This document shows, in pieces, positions 24,712 to 36,600 of a DNA stretch of 64,000 bases. Position numbers and translations under genes: made by a program. A model generated the notes under the pieces. It saw only the letters and a program-made list of their open reading frames with translations. It was not told the DNA's origin and searched no databases. The first letter of the stretch is position 1; every line of letters starts with the position of its first letter. Source of the DNA: Maylandia zebra (taxonomy: Eukaryota; Chordata; Actinopteri; Cichliformes; Cichlidae); contig NC_135180.1 in NCBI RefSeq assembly GCF_041146795.1, positions 38,422,794 through 38,486,793 on the forward strand, given 5' to 3'.

Positions 24712-26330
24712 ATGGACCGAGGCCGAGTGTCGGACTTCAGCATCGAGCGCATCCTTTCCCCGCAGCTCGGCCCGAGGCCGCCGCTGCAGGACTTTCCACC
24801 GAACGGGTATCACCGGGGGGTCATCGGCAATGTCAGAGCTCCCTCGCCGGTCCAGGTCCCGTTACAGGCGATGGGCTGCCAGCAGTGCAGAGAGATGAGC
24901 TTCGGAGAGGAACGATTCCCGCTGTACAGACCCGCTGTCCATCAGCAGCACTTCTACTCAAACCCCGGAGTTTACGCGCACTTCAGCCAAAACCGTGCCG
25001 GTAAGCAGAGACTCTCACAGTTCAAGTTTTATTTCTTCACCAAAACTTTGAGACTCTTTTTTTTTAAATGGGAAACTTTTATTATTTTTCGGATTTAGTC
25101 ACAGTCAGGATGTGTTTGCTGTGATATTCATGCTTCTGTTTTGTCTGATTCTTTCTTCGCTAAAAGCATTTCTGGTCCTTTCCTCCCCAGATATGCAGCC
25201 TCTGGCGGTTTACAGCGGATACCCGCAGCCCTCGGCGGTGCCCCCGCAGTCGCTTCACAAGTTCCGGGTGAGGACGGTGTTCACTGACAGTCAGATCAAG
25301 CAGCTCGAGGCGCTGTTCGAGATCACGGAGTACCCCTCAGTGGAGACTCGTGCCGAGCTGGCGAGGCGCACCGGGCTGAGCGAGGAGACCGTCAGGGTGA
25401 GTCCGACATGTTGATTTGGGGTGTGAGGCTGTCAGGCCGTGAGGAACGAACAAGTGACCGTCCGTGCGTAAAATCCCTCCAAGTTACACAAAAGGCTCCC
25501 AAGTTCCATTTTACTTTGACTCAAGTAATTAAAAATAATAAGGGTATTTTATTACATGCATACATTAAACACAAAGGCCTTTTTTTAATCTTTGCGCACA
25601 GAGCAGCCAGGGAATGAACAACATACGAATTCACTTTTTAGAAAAACATCATTAAACCAGAGTTTATGTTATTATTTAACAATTTTAAGATTCTGCATTT
25701 TGAAACGGAAAAAACAATAAAAATGTCTCATGCGCAGGCGCTGTAAATGGTGCATGTAATGACAGCAGACTCACTGATGGGGAAACTGAAATGTTCCTGA
25801 AATTTGACTTAATTGTTTTGACTAAATTTGACTCGTGCTGTAGCCGAAGTTTCATGTTTTGTAGAACTGACTCATTAAATAAGAGGAGAAAAAATAGTTG
25901 CCTGGAAAAGTTCGAAGACTTTTAAATGTTTATTATCAGTGAAGATGGACGGTGCTACGGTGATCCAGTACCTTTGAATCCCTTTAACGTTCCCAGTACT
26001 GATACTACACTGGTTACTAGTTTTCAGTATTGGGCCTTTTGAAACGTTAGGTACCTTCATGCCTTCCAACATACTGTAGTGTTTGAGTACTTTAGACCTT
26101 TACCCGGTATTTCTAATAGATGAAGACCTGTGAAGGATTAGTACTTCACTAAGATTGCAGTTTGTAGTTCAAGATTACAGTTTTGGTACTGAACTGTTAT
26201 ATTTTCATAAGCTGCACTGTCCTCTCAGACCGAAATGCGCACGCATATTAGAATCACGAGACTAACTCTGTGTCTCCTTCGTTTCCAGGTGTGGTTTAAG
26301 AACCGCAGAGCTCGGAGGAAGCGTCAGTGA
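24712..26330 (+). CDS. dharma: Dharma/Bozozok-like homeodomain repressor
   Basis: Three exons (24712-25000, 25191-25396, 26289-26330) join in phase across GT-AG introns to give 178 residues. In zebrafish, Dharma is a nuclear repressor that sets up the dorsal organizer downstream of maternal beta-catenin. Residues 9-15 (FSIERIL) form an eh1-like motif that would recruit Groucho/TLE corepressors. The homeodomain begins at about residue 120 (KFRVRTVFTDSQIKQLEALF) and runs to the last residue, so no tail follows. Helix 3 has WFKNRR with lysine at position 50 (bicoid/goosecoid-type DNA preference) and N51. The intron between homeodomain residues 46 and 47 is typical of paired-like genes. The chosen ATG has a strong context (AAACCATGG); an in-frame ATG at 24649 would add 21 residues. 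Goosecoid-like genes are the main alternative, but the short length and terminal homeodomain favour dharma. Confidence 0.82.
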
Positions 26331-26690
26331 AGCTCGCTCTTCTTCTCCGAGAACATCTTCACCTCCCAGACTGCCCGCCTGCTGTTCACCCTCAAACCTG
26401 CATTCTTCTTAATGGCCAGTAGGAACACGACCCTTATTTATGACACTGCCCCCTGGTGGCAGTACACGAAAAGACTTTACGCTGCACATTTCTGAGCCTT
26501 GTCTCAATACCACGATGAACCTCAGGAAGAATGAATGATGAAATGTTTCGTTCAGACTGTTTGACCTAAAATTTAATTTATAAAATTCTTCTTTTTCTTT
26601 GAGCATTCAAAAATTAAAAAAAAAACGCACCTTTGAAGCAGAGTTTGTAACTTGGAGAGGTTTATGAAAATAAATGGAATTATGATTAAA
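26331..26690 (+). other. dharma: dharma 3' UTR with poly(A) signal
   Basis: A canonical AATAAA at 26669-26674 lies about 340 bp after the dharma stop codon. Cleavage is expected near 26690, giving a short 3' UTR. The segment contains a CTCF-like motif at 26444-26460. Confidence 0.6.
26444..26460 (-). promoter_or_regulatory. CTCF-like motif in dharma 3' UTR
   Basis: On the minus strand, GCCACCAGGGGGCAGTG is a near-ideal match to the vertebrate CTCF core. It sits about 115 bp after the dharma stop codon. Confidence 0.6.
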
Positions 26691-26811
26691 ATCCATAATA
26701 TCCAGTTCTGTGTGTTTGTGCCTTTATTCACAGAATCAATAACATGATTTGTAATGTTCTTTGTATTGATGCACATTCAGGAACACATGACAGGTAGTGT
26801 TACTGCAGGGC

Positions 26812-28030
26812 TGGACTGGGACAAAAAAATCAGCCCGGGCATTTTGACTAGTGACCGGCCCACCGTGGTATTATAGGAAAAGCCATAAAGCCTTTGTAAT
26901 AAACTTAAACCTACACCGTCCTCACTATTCTGCTATTCTAGACAGTACTTAAAAATATAAAACAACCTAATTTATGATTACATATTCCTCACTAATAGGG
27001 TTGCCAACTCCCAGCAAAAAAAGAAAAGAAAAATAGGGAACCCTCTGCCTCAAGATGCTTAACTGACAAAAACGTTTTTAATTTAATGCACGTATAAAAC
27101 AAATGCACAGAAATCTGTTATTTTTCTCCAGTAATTAAATAGATTCAACATCTTTCTTCAACAGAATTGCAGACTGCACAGGTGGTACCTTCCCAAAGGA
27201 AAGGATACTATAACTTACTAGGATATATACTAGGCTTAATATTTACTGAATACAATAATGGATTTCTATAAATTTTAATCAGATGAAAACTTTGGTTGTA
27301 AGATTCAGATAATTATTTATTCAAAGTGAGACATTTTAAATGAGAATAAGAAAGAAAAGTATTTCTTTGTGCCCCCCTCTCCCTGTTAATGCCCTACATG
27401 CCCCCCTGGCAACACTTTGCTAGACCCGCCCCTGCACAGTCACCAGCTGTCAGCTACTTAGAAAAGGATCCTGGTGTTATTTGTCTCTCAGAAACAGTTC
27501 ATAACTTCAACTCATCCATGTCACCTAAAAGGTAAACCTGTTTCTCCATCACAGCTCTGATGATTCAGTAAGGACATCTCCTGGTTTCATCTTCATGTTT
27601 CCCTCTCACCACATATCCAAACCATCATGACCAGCAGCTTTACAGCTGTGGCTCCAGCAAACATCAGCTGATACTAGAAATTAATATTAAATAAATTCTA
27701 ACAACAGCTGATCAAGCTTAAATGTGCTGCTGTTGTTTAGCGCGACATCCGCTGGTTTCCTCTTTCTGGCGCAGAGAGAAAAGCTGATCAGCTGATCACT
27801 GATCAGTTTCATGATTGAATTAGCAACTTTCTAGCTGAAGAGGAACGGGGACAAATCGCTTTCCTCTTCACCTCAACTTTAAAGTTCGACCTCCTCGGCT
27901 GTAATTGGTCCAGCCCAGAGTCGATCATGACCAACTGGCCAATCCACCACCTTTCATTTATCCCGTTACAAAAAGAAAAGAAATAAAACCCCATCGGCCC
28001 ATAAAAACGAAAAATCCCGGTATGACTGGG
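26812..28030 (-). mobile_element. long non-autonomous DNA-transposon-like repeat, copy A
   Basis: The left edge (GGGCTGGACTGGG) and an inner GCCCGGGCATTTTGACTAG block resemble an inverted terminal sequence of a repeat family. Read on the minus strand from about 28025, the element matches copy B at 48430-49490. Shared blocks include AGGTGGTGGATTGGCCAG, the GATCAGCTGATC region, ATCAGCTGATGTTTGCTGG and GGAGATGTCCTTACTGAATC. The two copies are in opposite orientation about 20 kb apart. No transposase frame is present. Other repeat pieces, such as the block near 27000-27440 ending in ACCCGCCCCTG, may be nested inside. Confidence 0.6.
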
Positions 28031-28795
28031 GTAGTAGCGACGAAGACTGTGACGAGAGGAAAGTGTGTTCTGAAAACTGGCCACTGGGTGTCACTGTTAA
28101 TCATTTTTAATTGTGGTCTTCATATTTCTGGAGTAAAACAAGCTGTTACGTGACGTCGTTTTGTTGGAGACTAAGTAACACAAGGCTGGCCAAGCAACCA
28201 TAGCACAAGAGGCAGGGTACACACAGGACAGTCTGTGACAGAGAAATGTTGCTGCAGTAAATGTAGTAAACTCTTTTTATTAAACCTTTGCTTAAATTGT
28301 AAGAAATGTGTAAAATTACAGAAATCTATCATTTCTTTGGTGTATTATAAATGGCTGTGGGTGAGGTCTTTGTCAGAGAACAAACAAACCACATTTAAAA
28401 TCCAAACTCATTTTCCTCCTTCACATTTTCCAAAGGGCCTCATGTTTGATACCCCAGGTCTACAGACACCTGTGTGAGCCACGGAGGAGCTCACGGGGAG
28501 AAAGAAGCACAAAGAATCCCCATCAAACTAAAATCAACATGTAATTATGCTGCAAGTATGAATTTATTTATACTTATTGTCTGTCTAAAATTTAAAAATA
28601 TGCATATAAATCATTTTCACTCTGCAGATTTTGTGGGTGTGCTCTGATAACTGGCTACAAGGTGTCAGTGTGAATCCTTTTATAGTCTGATGAGTCAAAT
28701 AAAAAAAGATAATAAATGTATCAGTTTTATTAGTTACTGTTTCACCTGATTTTATCTGAACGCAGATAAAAAGTCCAGCAGACAGAAGGTTTAGA
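28030..28795. other. gene-poor interval
   Basis: No exon or clear repeat was seen. A minus-strand AATAAAG (28807-28813), just right of this interval, could end a transcript from the right, such as a very long clip3 3' UTR, but nothing else supports that. Confidence 0.3.
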
Positions 28796-29926
28796 AAAAC
28801 ATCAAATCTTTATTATATTCATAGTTGTTATTATTAGAAGCATTTTCATGCTGATGAGAAGATACACTGAAAACCCCGAATGAGAAAATACTGAGAGAGC
28901 ATGCAGTGAGGATCTGTTAGGAAGAAGACGTCGATGCTCCTTCTCTCCTGTTTCTGCTTCCGCGCCCGTCGGCTTTAAACACACTTTGAAAACAGGAGTG
29001 ACGCACACACATGGACTAAAGTAACACACACGCACACTTTACAAAACCAGAGAACAAAAAGTACACTTAGTGAAGTTATCAAAATATAGGCTATATACTG
29101 TATAATCTTCAGACTCCGAATGTTGAAACGAGCAGTGCCGAGTTCGTTTCTGTGATTTCGACGTTACATCGTCAGACAGCCGTCACTTCTTTAAAGGACA
29201 CCGACTCTCTCAGTTAACTACAAATCACAGTTTCCATTCCTGCTGATCCAAACGTGACTGATTTCCTTCCTTTAAGCAGCCGCTGGCGTCAGTGCAGCTC
29301 TGAAAATCTGCTTGCAGAGAAGTTGTGTTGCAAACAAGAGCTGAGCCGCTAAAACTGTCCAACGGCTCCCGGCTTCACATCAGGAGGAAAGAAATCACAG
29401 AGGCGACTGACAATAAACTCCTGACTCAGCTTCGTCTTGAGTTGTGGAAGATGAGAGACGATCGCCGTGTTTGTGCTCATACGACATAATAACAACGCTT
29501 CTCCAGAACCAACCGTGATCACGGATGCACTGATCGGATATTTGGGTTGTCTGTCAGTCTGACGCCGAACACTTCAACAAGTCGTTCAGCTGTATGTAGC
29601 TTACACCACCCATCAGCAAGGGCCTGTCAGCTGTGGTGTAGCATGGAGGGAGCCAACAGGAAAGCAACTCTGAGGCTTTTCACACCTCCGATGCAAACAG
29701 CTTTTATTTGTGGATGATACAAACGTGCATGTGAGGAGCACTCAGACCGAGAGGACCAAAGGAAACTAAAGTAACAGACGCGACGCACAAATCAGTTCAA
29801 CCAATGATATTTTTGTCTTCCAGACACTTGAAATACAAACAGATTTCCTGAATATCTGTTGTATTTGTGAGTCTTTAATAAGATAATATTGTCATAATCT
29901 TGTTTTTGTTTGGTTTCATCAGGGAA

Positions 29927-29941
29927 GCTGCCCTCTGGTGG
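29927..29941 (-). promoter_or_regulatory. CTCF-like motif between dharma and clip3
   Basis: The minus strand reads CCACCAGAGGGCAGC, a strong match to the CTCF core. It has the same orientation as the motif at 26444. Confidence 0.5.
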
Positions 29942-30020
29942 ACCAACGTCAACACTCATAACGAGGCTAACGGGAGTTTCTCTTCTTTGCTTTTAAATTT
30001 TCACTTTCAGGCTCCAGCTT

Positions 30021-30072
30021 CCAGTAAAGGTCAGTAAAGATCAGTAAAGATCAGTAAAGATCAGTAAAGATC
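30021..30072. repeat. decamer tandem repeat
   Basis: Five tandem units of GATCAGTAAA, the first two slightly diverged (CCAGTAAA, GGTCAGTAAA). Simple minisatellite-like repeat with no evident function. Confidence 0.9.
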
Positions 30073-33000
30073 ACTGCTTCCTCATTCCAGACTGTTCCTG
30101 GGTCAGTCCTCGATATCAGCAGACACCCAAAGCCAGGCTACCACACTGGAGCTGAAAAAGTTTGATCGGTGCATCCCTGATCACGATTCTCAGGATACAT
30201 GTATTTAACGTCATCTCATCTTGTTGAAGTGTGGAGAAACGAAGCCAACGTGGGCGATGAAGGCATCAAACAGGATTTTCATTTGAAACCAAAAAGTGGA
30301 AACATTTCTAGAACATTTTTAATTTACAGTCACATTTTGGTTTCGATTAGGAGAAGATGATGGCTACGACATGACGGAGTTTCAGTGGCTGAATCTCGAC
30401 AAGGATGCAAAATTTCAAACATTCCTGCTGCCTCAAAGTAAGGAAACCAATCTTAAAGTAAAAGCATGTTTGAAATCCAATCAACAAAAACGACAAAGTG
30501 AGAGTTTGTAGTTAAAGAGCTAAATCAGGCAAAAGGAGCGGCAACGGCCTTGGATACAGAAACCAAAGTGAAAATATGTGGCGATAAAAACGTCTGTAAC
30601 GCTTCCTTTAGCGTGAGATTAATAACTGGTGACGCTCCACATCTACACAGCACGCTACGTTCAAACCGACATATCGACTGTACTGTTACTGTACGTTTAC
30701 TGTACAAAGACAAACCTCCACCATCACTGCGGTCCACTAACGCTCGCCCGACTGGGTGGAGCTTCAGCATTGAACGCCGTGCTACGACAGCTGACTTGTG
30801 GCGATGAATTTCCAGAGTGAAACTATAAACAGATGCAAATACGACACGTGGACTGACTCCGGTTCGTCTGGCTTGTTTGGGCTGTGGCTGTGATATTTAT
30901 TTGTGAAGGTAAAGCAGTAAGTCATCTGCACATCGCTCGAACGTCTAGTCCCATTTTTCAAAAAGCTGCTTCTCAGGACACTTTTGGACGGTTCCAACAA
31001 CTCGATGGATGCAGGACTGACTTTTTGTGTTCATCTCATCCATGATGATTTCAGGACATCCTTAAAGCAGCTTAAATTTACTACAGTCCTACCAGGACAC
31101 CAGTTTGTGTCCGTGGGGAACGCGACATGACTCAACCTACCGCTCGTCTGGTTAAGTCATTCAGAGGCGAGGCTCAGGTCAAGTTCAAGCAGGAATGAAA
31201 AGTTTGTGACCACATGGACTAAATCCTGCAGCTGACTGGGTTAAACTGAGCGCCCGGTGAGTGGAAAAGCAAAAGCACTGCAGTTCTCGTTAGTATAACG
31301 TTGAAGCTGATTCCACGAGCACAAACAGGACATTATCCACAGCAGTGTGCACGAGCAACCACAAATGTCTCCTTTGGCCGAGGCTGCAGAGCACACGGAG
31401 AGAAAAACCGGCAAGCCCCGCCTCAAAGGCTCTTAATGACCTCATCATTCTCTAAAATGACCTTCAACCAGTGTTTGCAGGAAGGTGGTTGGTCATATTT
31501 CATAATTCTCATAGTTTAAAGTTTTACATCTCTGGAAACAAGTTACCAAATCTGCCCGGTCTTGCTCATGAGATCTGAATGCTCCGTCCAAGAATCAGAT
31601 AACAGAATAATGAAGCAGCACAAACTGAGGATCTGACCTCACCAAATACGCTCCACGGTCTTCCTGGTGGCATCTGGGTCACTTTCCACTTGACTTGGAT
31701 CAAAACTGAGGATGGATTTCATCCCTTCGCTTGCCCGGTTATTCTCTGTGCTCGCCCCAGCAGCCTCGGCCATCCGAGCGCGAGTGTGTTCATCTCTCTG
31801 TATCGAGTGCTCACAGAGTGTAACGAGACATTAACACAGGAAACGTTTCCACACAGAGATAGGTACACTGTTTACATATTGCTGTTTCTCAGTTATGCAG
31901 AGATTTACCATTAAGCACACATTTAGGTTAGCTTGTGTTTTTCTTTTCGCGGATGCTCACATTCACAAAAGATACCAAAGTCTTATTTAAATGGAGAGAG
32001 AGAGGAGCGAGAGAGGAGGGTCAGAGGAAGATCAAAGATTTGGACTCGGGAGCTCGTTTGGGGGTTAAACTTTTAAGTAAAGGTCATTAAAAACCTCGAA
32101 ATGGAGGCGCTGATGAAGGGACGCTTAATATTACAAAGACATATTCTACCCTGAATGGACTGGACATCACATTTAGCTGGAACTGAAGCTCGTGTTCAGA
32201 GGCAACATAAAGACATGACAGTCTCATGAAATGGGGCCGGAAACGTCAACGGTTTGGGTCAGTTAGCAGTTTATGGTTAACAGATTACAACTGGAGCCTG
32301 TTATTAGTGTCCGAGTATTGGCAGTACGCTGATTAGCAGTGACTATAATCAAAGGTACTTTTTGTAAAGAATTCTTGGACAAAAGCAGATTCAATCCTTC
32401 AAAAAATAAACCAGCTTGCGCCTTTATGTCAAAGACATTTATGTTGCAGATGCAAATTGATGTAATACCTCTGTCGACCACCAGGTGGACCTAAACTGCT
32501 CACGAGAAATTCTAAAATTAGCTCAACATTCGTACAAATGTTGCTAATCAGACTTATTTTATTCATTGGAGCACAAAAATCGTTCTGTGCATGTAGACGA
32601 CTGTAGTGCTGGTGGAAAACTACACTGGAGCTCAGATGAAGCGCTGCCACCTTGTGGTGAAAATGTGCGTTGCATTTCCTGCCAGACGTTTGCTAAAAGT
32701 ACCTTTAAAGATTAACAGCTGACAAACAGCAGGATAAACATCAAAGCTGTTCTTTGTGGTCAGGAAAAATGGAAAAATGTAAATTAAAGATAAAGCTTCT
32801 TCTTGTTATTAAATGTTAGCATCCACACTCCTCCACATACAGCGAGTCAACCCGGAGGCCAAGAACCACTTACTTATCTCACACATCAGCAGTGGAAATA
32901 AACTCTCCTACAGACAATTATTGGCTGCGTTCAAGTAAAAACCCTGTTTTCACTTCTGAGTTTCAAACAGTTTGGAGTCGGGATGTTTTCTGGGATTTTC

Positions 33001-33315
33001 CCTCCATGCACTCGGGATTTTTACATCTTAACTCAAGCGGAGACAGCAGAGGTTCTTGGTCTCAGACGAGCAGACAAACTTATTTTGCACAAACTGTTTG
33101 AGCTCTCGTGCGCTGCTCTTGTTCATTTGTGCAGAAAGTGTCTGAGAATTTAACAAACACATCTGCCAAACCACAAAGCACAGGCTGAATATCTGCATTA
33201 TTGTCCACGTTTGAGCTAGCTTGTGCCGAGCTTAGCATTAATGACAAAATCTGTTTAAGACCCAAAGCTAGTAGCAGCAAAAACAAAAGCACGTAGCAGC
33301 ACAAACGAACGTTTT

Positions 33316-33501
33316 GTGGTTGTTGTTAGGCCCCGAATGACAGCACAGCACGGACAAATACCGAGCTGGGACGATGAGGTGAGAAGACGTGAAAGGTTGG
33401 GTTTTTTGGAGGAATCAGATTCTCGGTTTCTTCAAAGGAATGCGGAACGTTTTGATCAGATACAAGGCACTATAGATTTTGCTATAGAACGGCTAAATTA
33501 G
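33316..33501 (+). other. unexplained coding-like frame, 61 codons
   Basis: The C-terminal part (PSWDDEVRRRERLGFLEESD, then SRFLQRNAERFDQI) is strongly charged with heptad-like spacing, as in a coiled coil, unlike the random frames nearby. An acceptor-like TTGTTGTTAG precedes it at about 33323-33332. It resembles the C-terminal coiled part of transposon-derived MADF/SANT-type proteins, but I cannot identify it. It sits antisense to the clip3 3' flank, so it is probably a repeat remnant. Confidence 0.25.
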
Positions 33502-33664
33502 GAGGTTCTGGGCTGAGATTAAGAGAGGAGGGGGACGGGGTCACCACGAGAAGTTTGACTGACGACGGCGAAAGTCGGTGAAAGCAGGAGTAGAAGATGG
33601 AGAGCAAGTACAGCGGAGAGACTGATCTGGTGGTGGAGTAGAAGAGAGAAGAGGAAGGGCGTAG

Positions 33665-36600
33665 TTAGGACTGCATCTCAGCGCGCAGCATCCACGGAAA
33701 CCAACAACAGAAGAGCAGCCTGCAGGAGACGAGGAGGAGGAGGAAGAGCAGGGTTCAGTAAGTCTAATCCTGCCTGCTTTGCTGGACTTATTTGGACTTT
33801 TGATAAAAAGGTGAAAACAGTTTTATTTTGCTTTTCTTTTAAAAGCTCAAATTGAACCGTTTCCAAAATTTCCTCTTGTCAAAAAGTCCAAGAAAGCCGA
33901 ACAGCAAAGAGCGCAGGACTGTAATGTGACGGAGCAGGGCTGACCTGGATATGGAGCTCTCAGACGTGAGGTCTTTAGGAGAACGCATCGTGTTGAAGTT
34001 ACGCTTCGGCTGTGACACTGCAGCGCACAAGCACACAACGTTTGTTAGAACAAGGAGACAAATACGGTTTTCAGGGGTAAAGAATGATAATAAAACACTA
34101 TGGTCGTCACTTACTGGTGATCTGGTGGACCTTCTTCACCGTGGAGCTGTCGTTCTGTGAGCCGTCCTTAGGGCCTCCGATTCTGACAACAACAGTGTTT
34201 ATTGGCGACTTTTAAGGCGTCGCTCAGGAATCAAAGATTTTAAAAAGCCTTAATGTCACATCGTCCTGGTTACTTTGAAGCTTCCCGCCAAGCTTCCACA
34301 GCTTTTAATGCTCTGCTGTATTTTCAGTTTTTTTCATATATTTAATCTTTTTCATTTCCAACATTGGAAGAATTTCTGAGCTAATTAATCCTGAAGCTGA
34401 TTATCTCCCCATTCTCATTTATTACACACACTAAAACATCACGGTACCTTCGACATATCCTCACCTCTGGACACGGGAGGGCGGAGCAAACACTCCATAT
34501 TTGGGCAGGCAGCTGAAGTAGCGGACCCCAAACACCGAGCCGTCGTGTTTCCCTGTGGGCTGGTCCAGCTCGATACCGAACCAGTAACCTGCAGGGACAC
34601 AGATCCGGTCACAGCTGCTCTGTCTGATAAGCATTTCTGCAGGATTAGTGCAAAGTTTCTCCGGACTGGAGAAGGACAGACAACACAGTCCTACAAGTAT
34701 CCACATGTGCACAGTTCAGAGAACCGACTGAGGATCAGCAAACGCACCTGGAGCAAAGTCTGTCTTGCCAAAGTAACGAACGATGCCGTGCTTCTGTCCG
34801 GCTACCAGAACCTGATCTCCGACCTCCACATTCATTCCCTCTGGATCCAGACTGGCTACTGAAGCCTTCTTCTTCTGGGCTGAGAATGCAGAACAAAACT
34901 GATGAGAAGCACAGATAAACCTAATCGAATGAAGCTATTAGCAAAGACTGTAGCTCGGTTACCTTTCTCTCGCTCTTTCTCCTTCTTCTCTTTCTCCTTC
35001 TTGGTCTTTCCTGCGAGGCGGGAGGCCAGATCCATGCGGGGTGTTCTTGGGGTGGAGGTGACTGATGAAGGCGTCTGGTCCACAGATTTGGAAATCTTTG
35101 AAACTGGAGCGAAAATCCCTGCAGGGCAGAAGTAGATCAACGCAGTGAGAAACAGCAACAACTCCTGTTTCCATGCTGGAAAGATGACGAGCGTGCTCCT
35201 CCACCAAAAGCCTCCACAAGAACAGTCGGTCAGTGAGTTTGTTTACGATGAAATCAAAGAGCTCACACCAGGACTTGCAGCAGGGACAGCCGACTGAACA
35301 TGAACAAGGAGATGACTTTAAACGGTGAAATGAGGGAAGGACTCTTCGTGTTTGCCTCCTGTGTTTTTTAGTGATGCTTTTGATGAACAGAGATATGACG
35401 TCTTTAGATGTCACGTTCTCTGATGTATTCACTGATTCGCTGGATGTTCTAAAGCTTGGAGGTCTTGAAGAGCCACAGTCACTTCCTGCAGATTCAGGAA
35501 GTATTACTAAACTTGAGTTAGGTTTGTCTGATTCCCCTTTGGAGGTTTTCTGGGAACATCCAATGGGGAGCAGATCAGAACTCACTTGTGAGAACCCGGA
35601 GCAACTGGAAAAATCCTGGGAAAAGTCGCCTAGAATACGCTACTTAACACGGTGACTTGATTTCAGCTAACGGGAACAAAATGAAAGGAGTCTTTGTCTC
35701 GCCTGTAGAAACCACAAATCTCTCACCTAACTTCGGAGGGCAGATGAAGTAGCGGACGCCGCCCACGCTGCCATCGTTCTTGCCCTCTGGCTCGTCTAGC
35801 TCCACGCCGACCCACTGCCCGCTGGCGAACTCTGTAGTACCACAAAACCTCAGAGTGCCAGCCTGAGAGACACAGAAACAAAAAGAGAGGGCGGAGTCAG
35901 AGGTGACCTCTCGCATTCTCGGAGCATGACTGCAAAAGAGATTTTTTCTGGTTAGGTTGCATGGGGGCAGATAGTCTGGGTGTCTGCTGCTGTGTTTTAT
36001 GAAAGGGACGAACGTGACATCAACGCTACAGATGGAGTGACGGTGATTTCATAGGAAGACAACATGTTGGCAGCGTGGTGAGTCACTTCAGTTAGTCTAC
36101 AATCCAGCCACTCCAACCAACCTGTCTGCGTTTTGCAGCCGGGCTGTCGTCTCTGCTCTGGTCTCTGTGGGGCTGCACAGTGAAAACACACTGTTCAGAG
36201 CTCAAGAAGCACAGTGTGAAGGACAAACTGCCACCACACACACACACACACACTGCTGTTTACATGTTGTTAAAAAGAAACTGCCGATCAGATTAACCTC
36301 TTAACATCCACTGGCAACCCCCCCCAAAGGCTACAGGGTCCTATTTTAAACGCCCAAATGTAAAAGCTGTTAATAAAAAACTGCAATTCAAACAAGACTT
36401 TATTTGAAATGTAACATCTTCTAGTTTCTAAAAATCTGCCGACCAAAAATAACGACTTGATGCTCGATCATCCAGGTAAGTAAATCTGTTGAATATGTTC
36501 GTCGGGATTTAGACTTTTCAGTGGGAGAAACATCAACTCATCCAAGTAAAGCCATTGTTCCTTCAGTGCTGCAGGTTTCAGTCACTGTGCAAATGTCCTG

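Larger units (their letters stand above)
28796..33664 (-). other. downstream flank / possible long 3' UTR of clip3
   Basis: This stretch lies directly after the clip3 stop codon on its strand. The nearest canonical poly(A) signal read on the minus strand is at 32558-32563, giving about 1.1 kb of 3' UTR; another at 28807-28813 would give about 4.9 kb. No exon with recognisable coding similarity was found, apart from the unexplained frame at 33316-33501. A decamer tandem repeat lies at 30021-30072. Confidence 0.35.
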
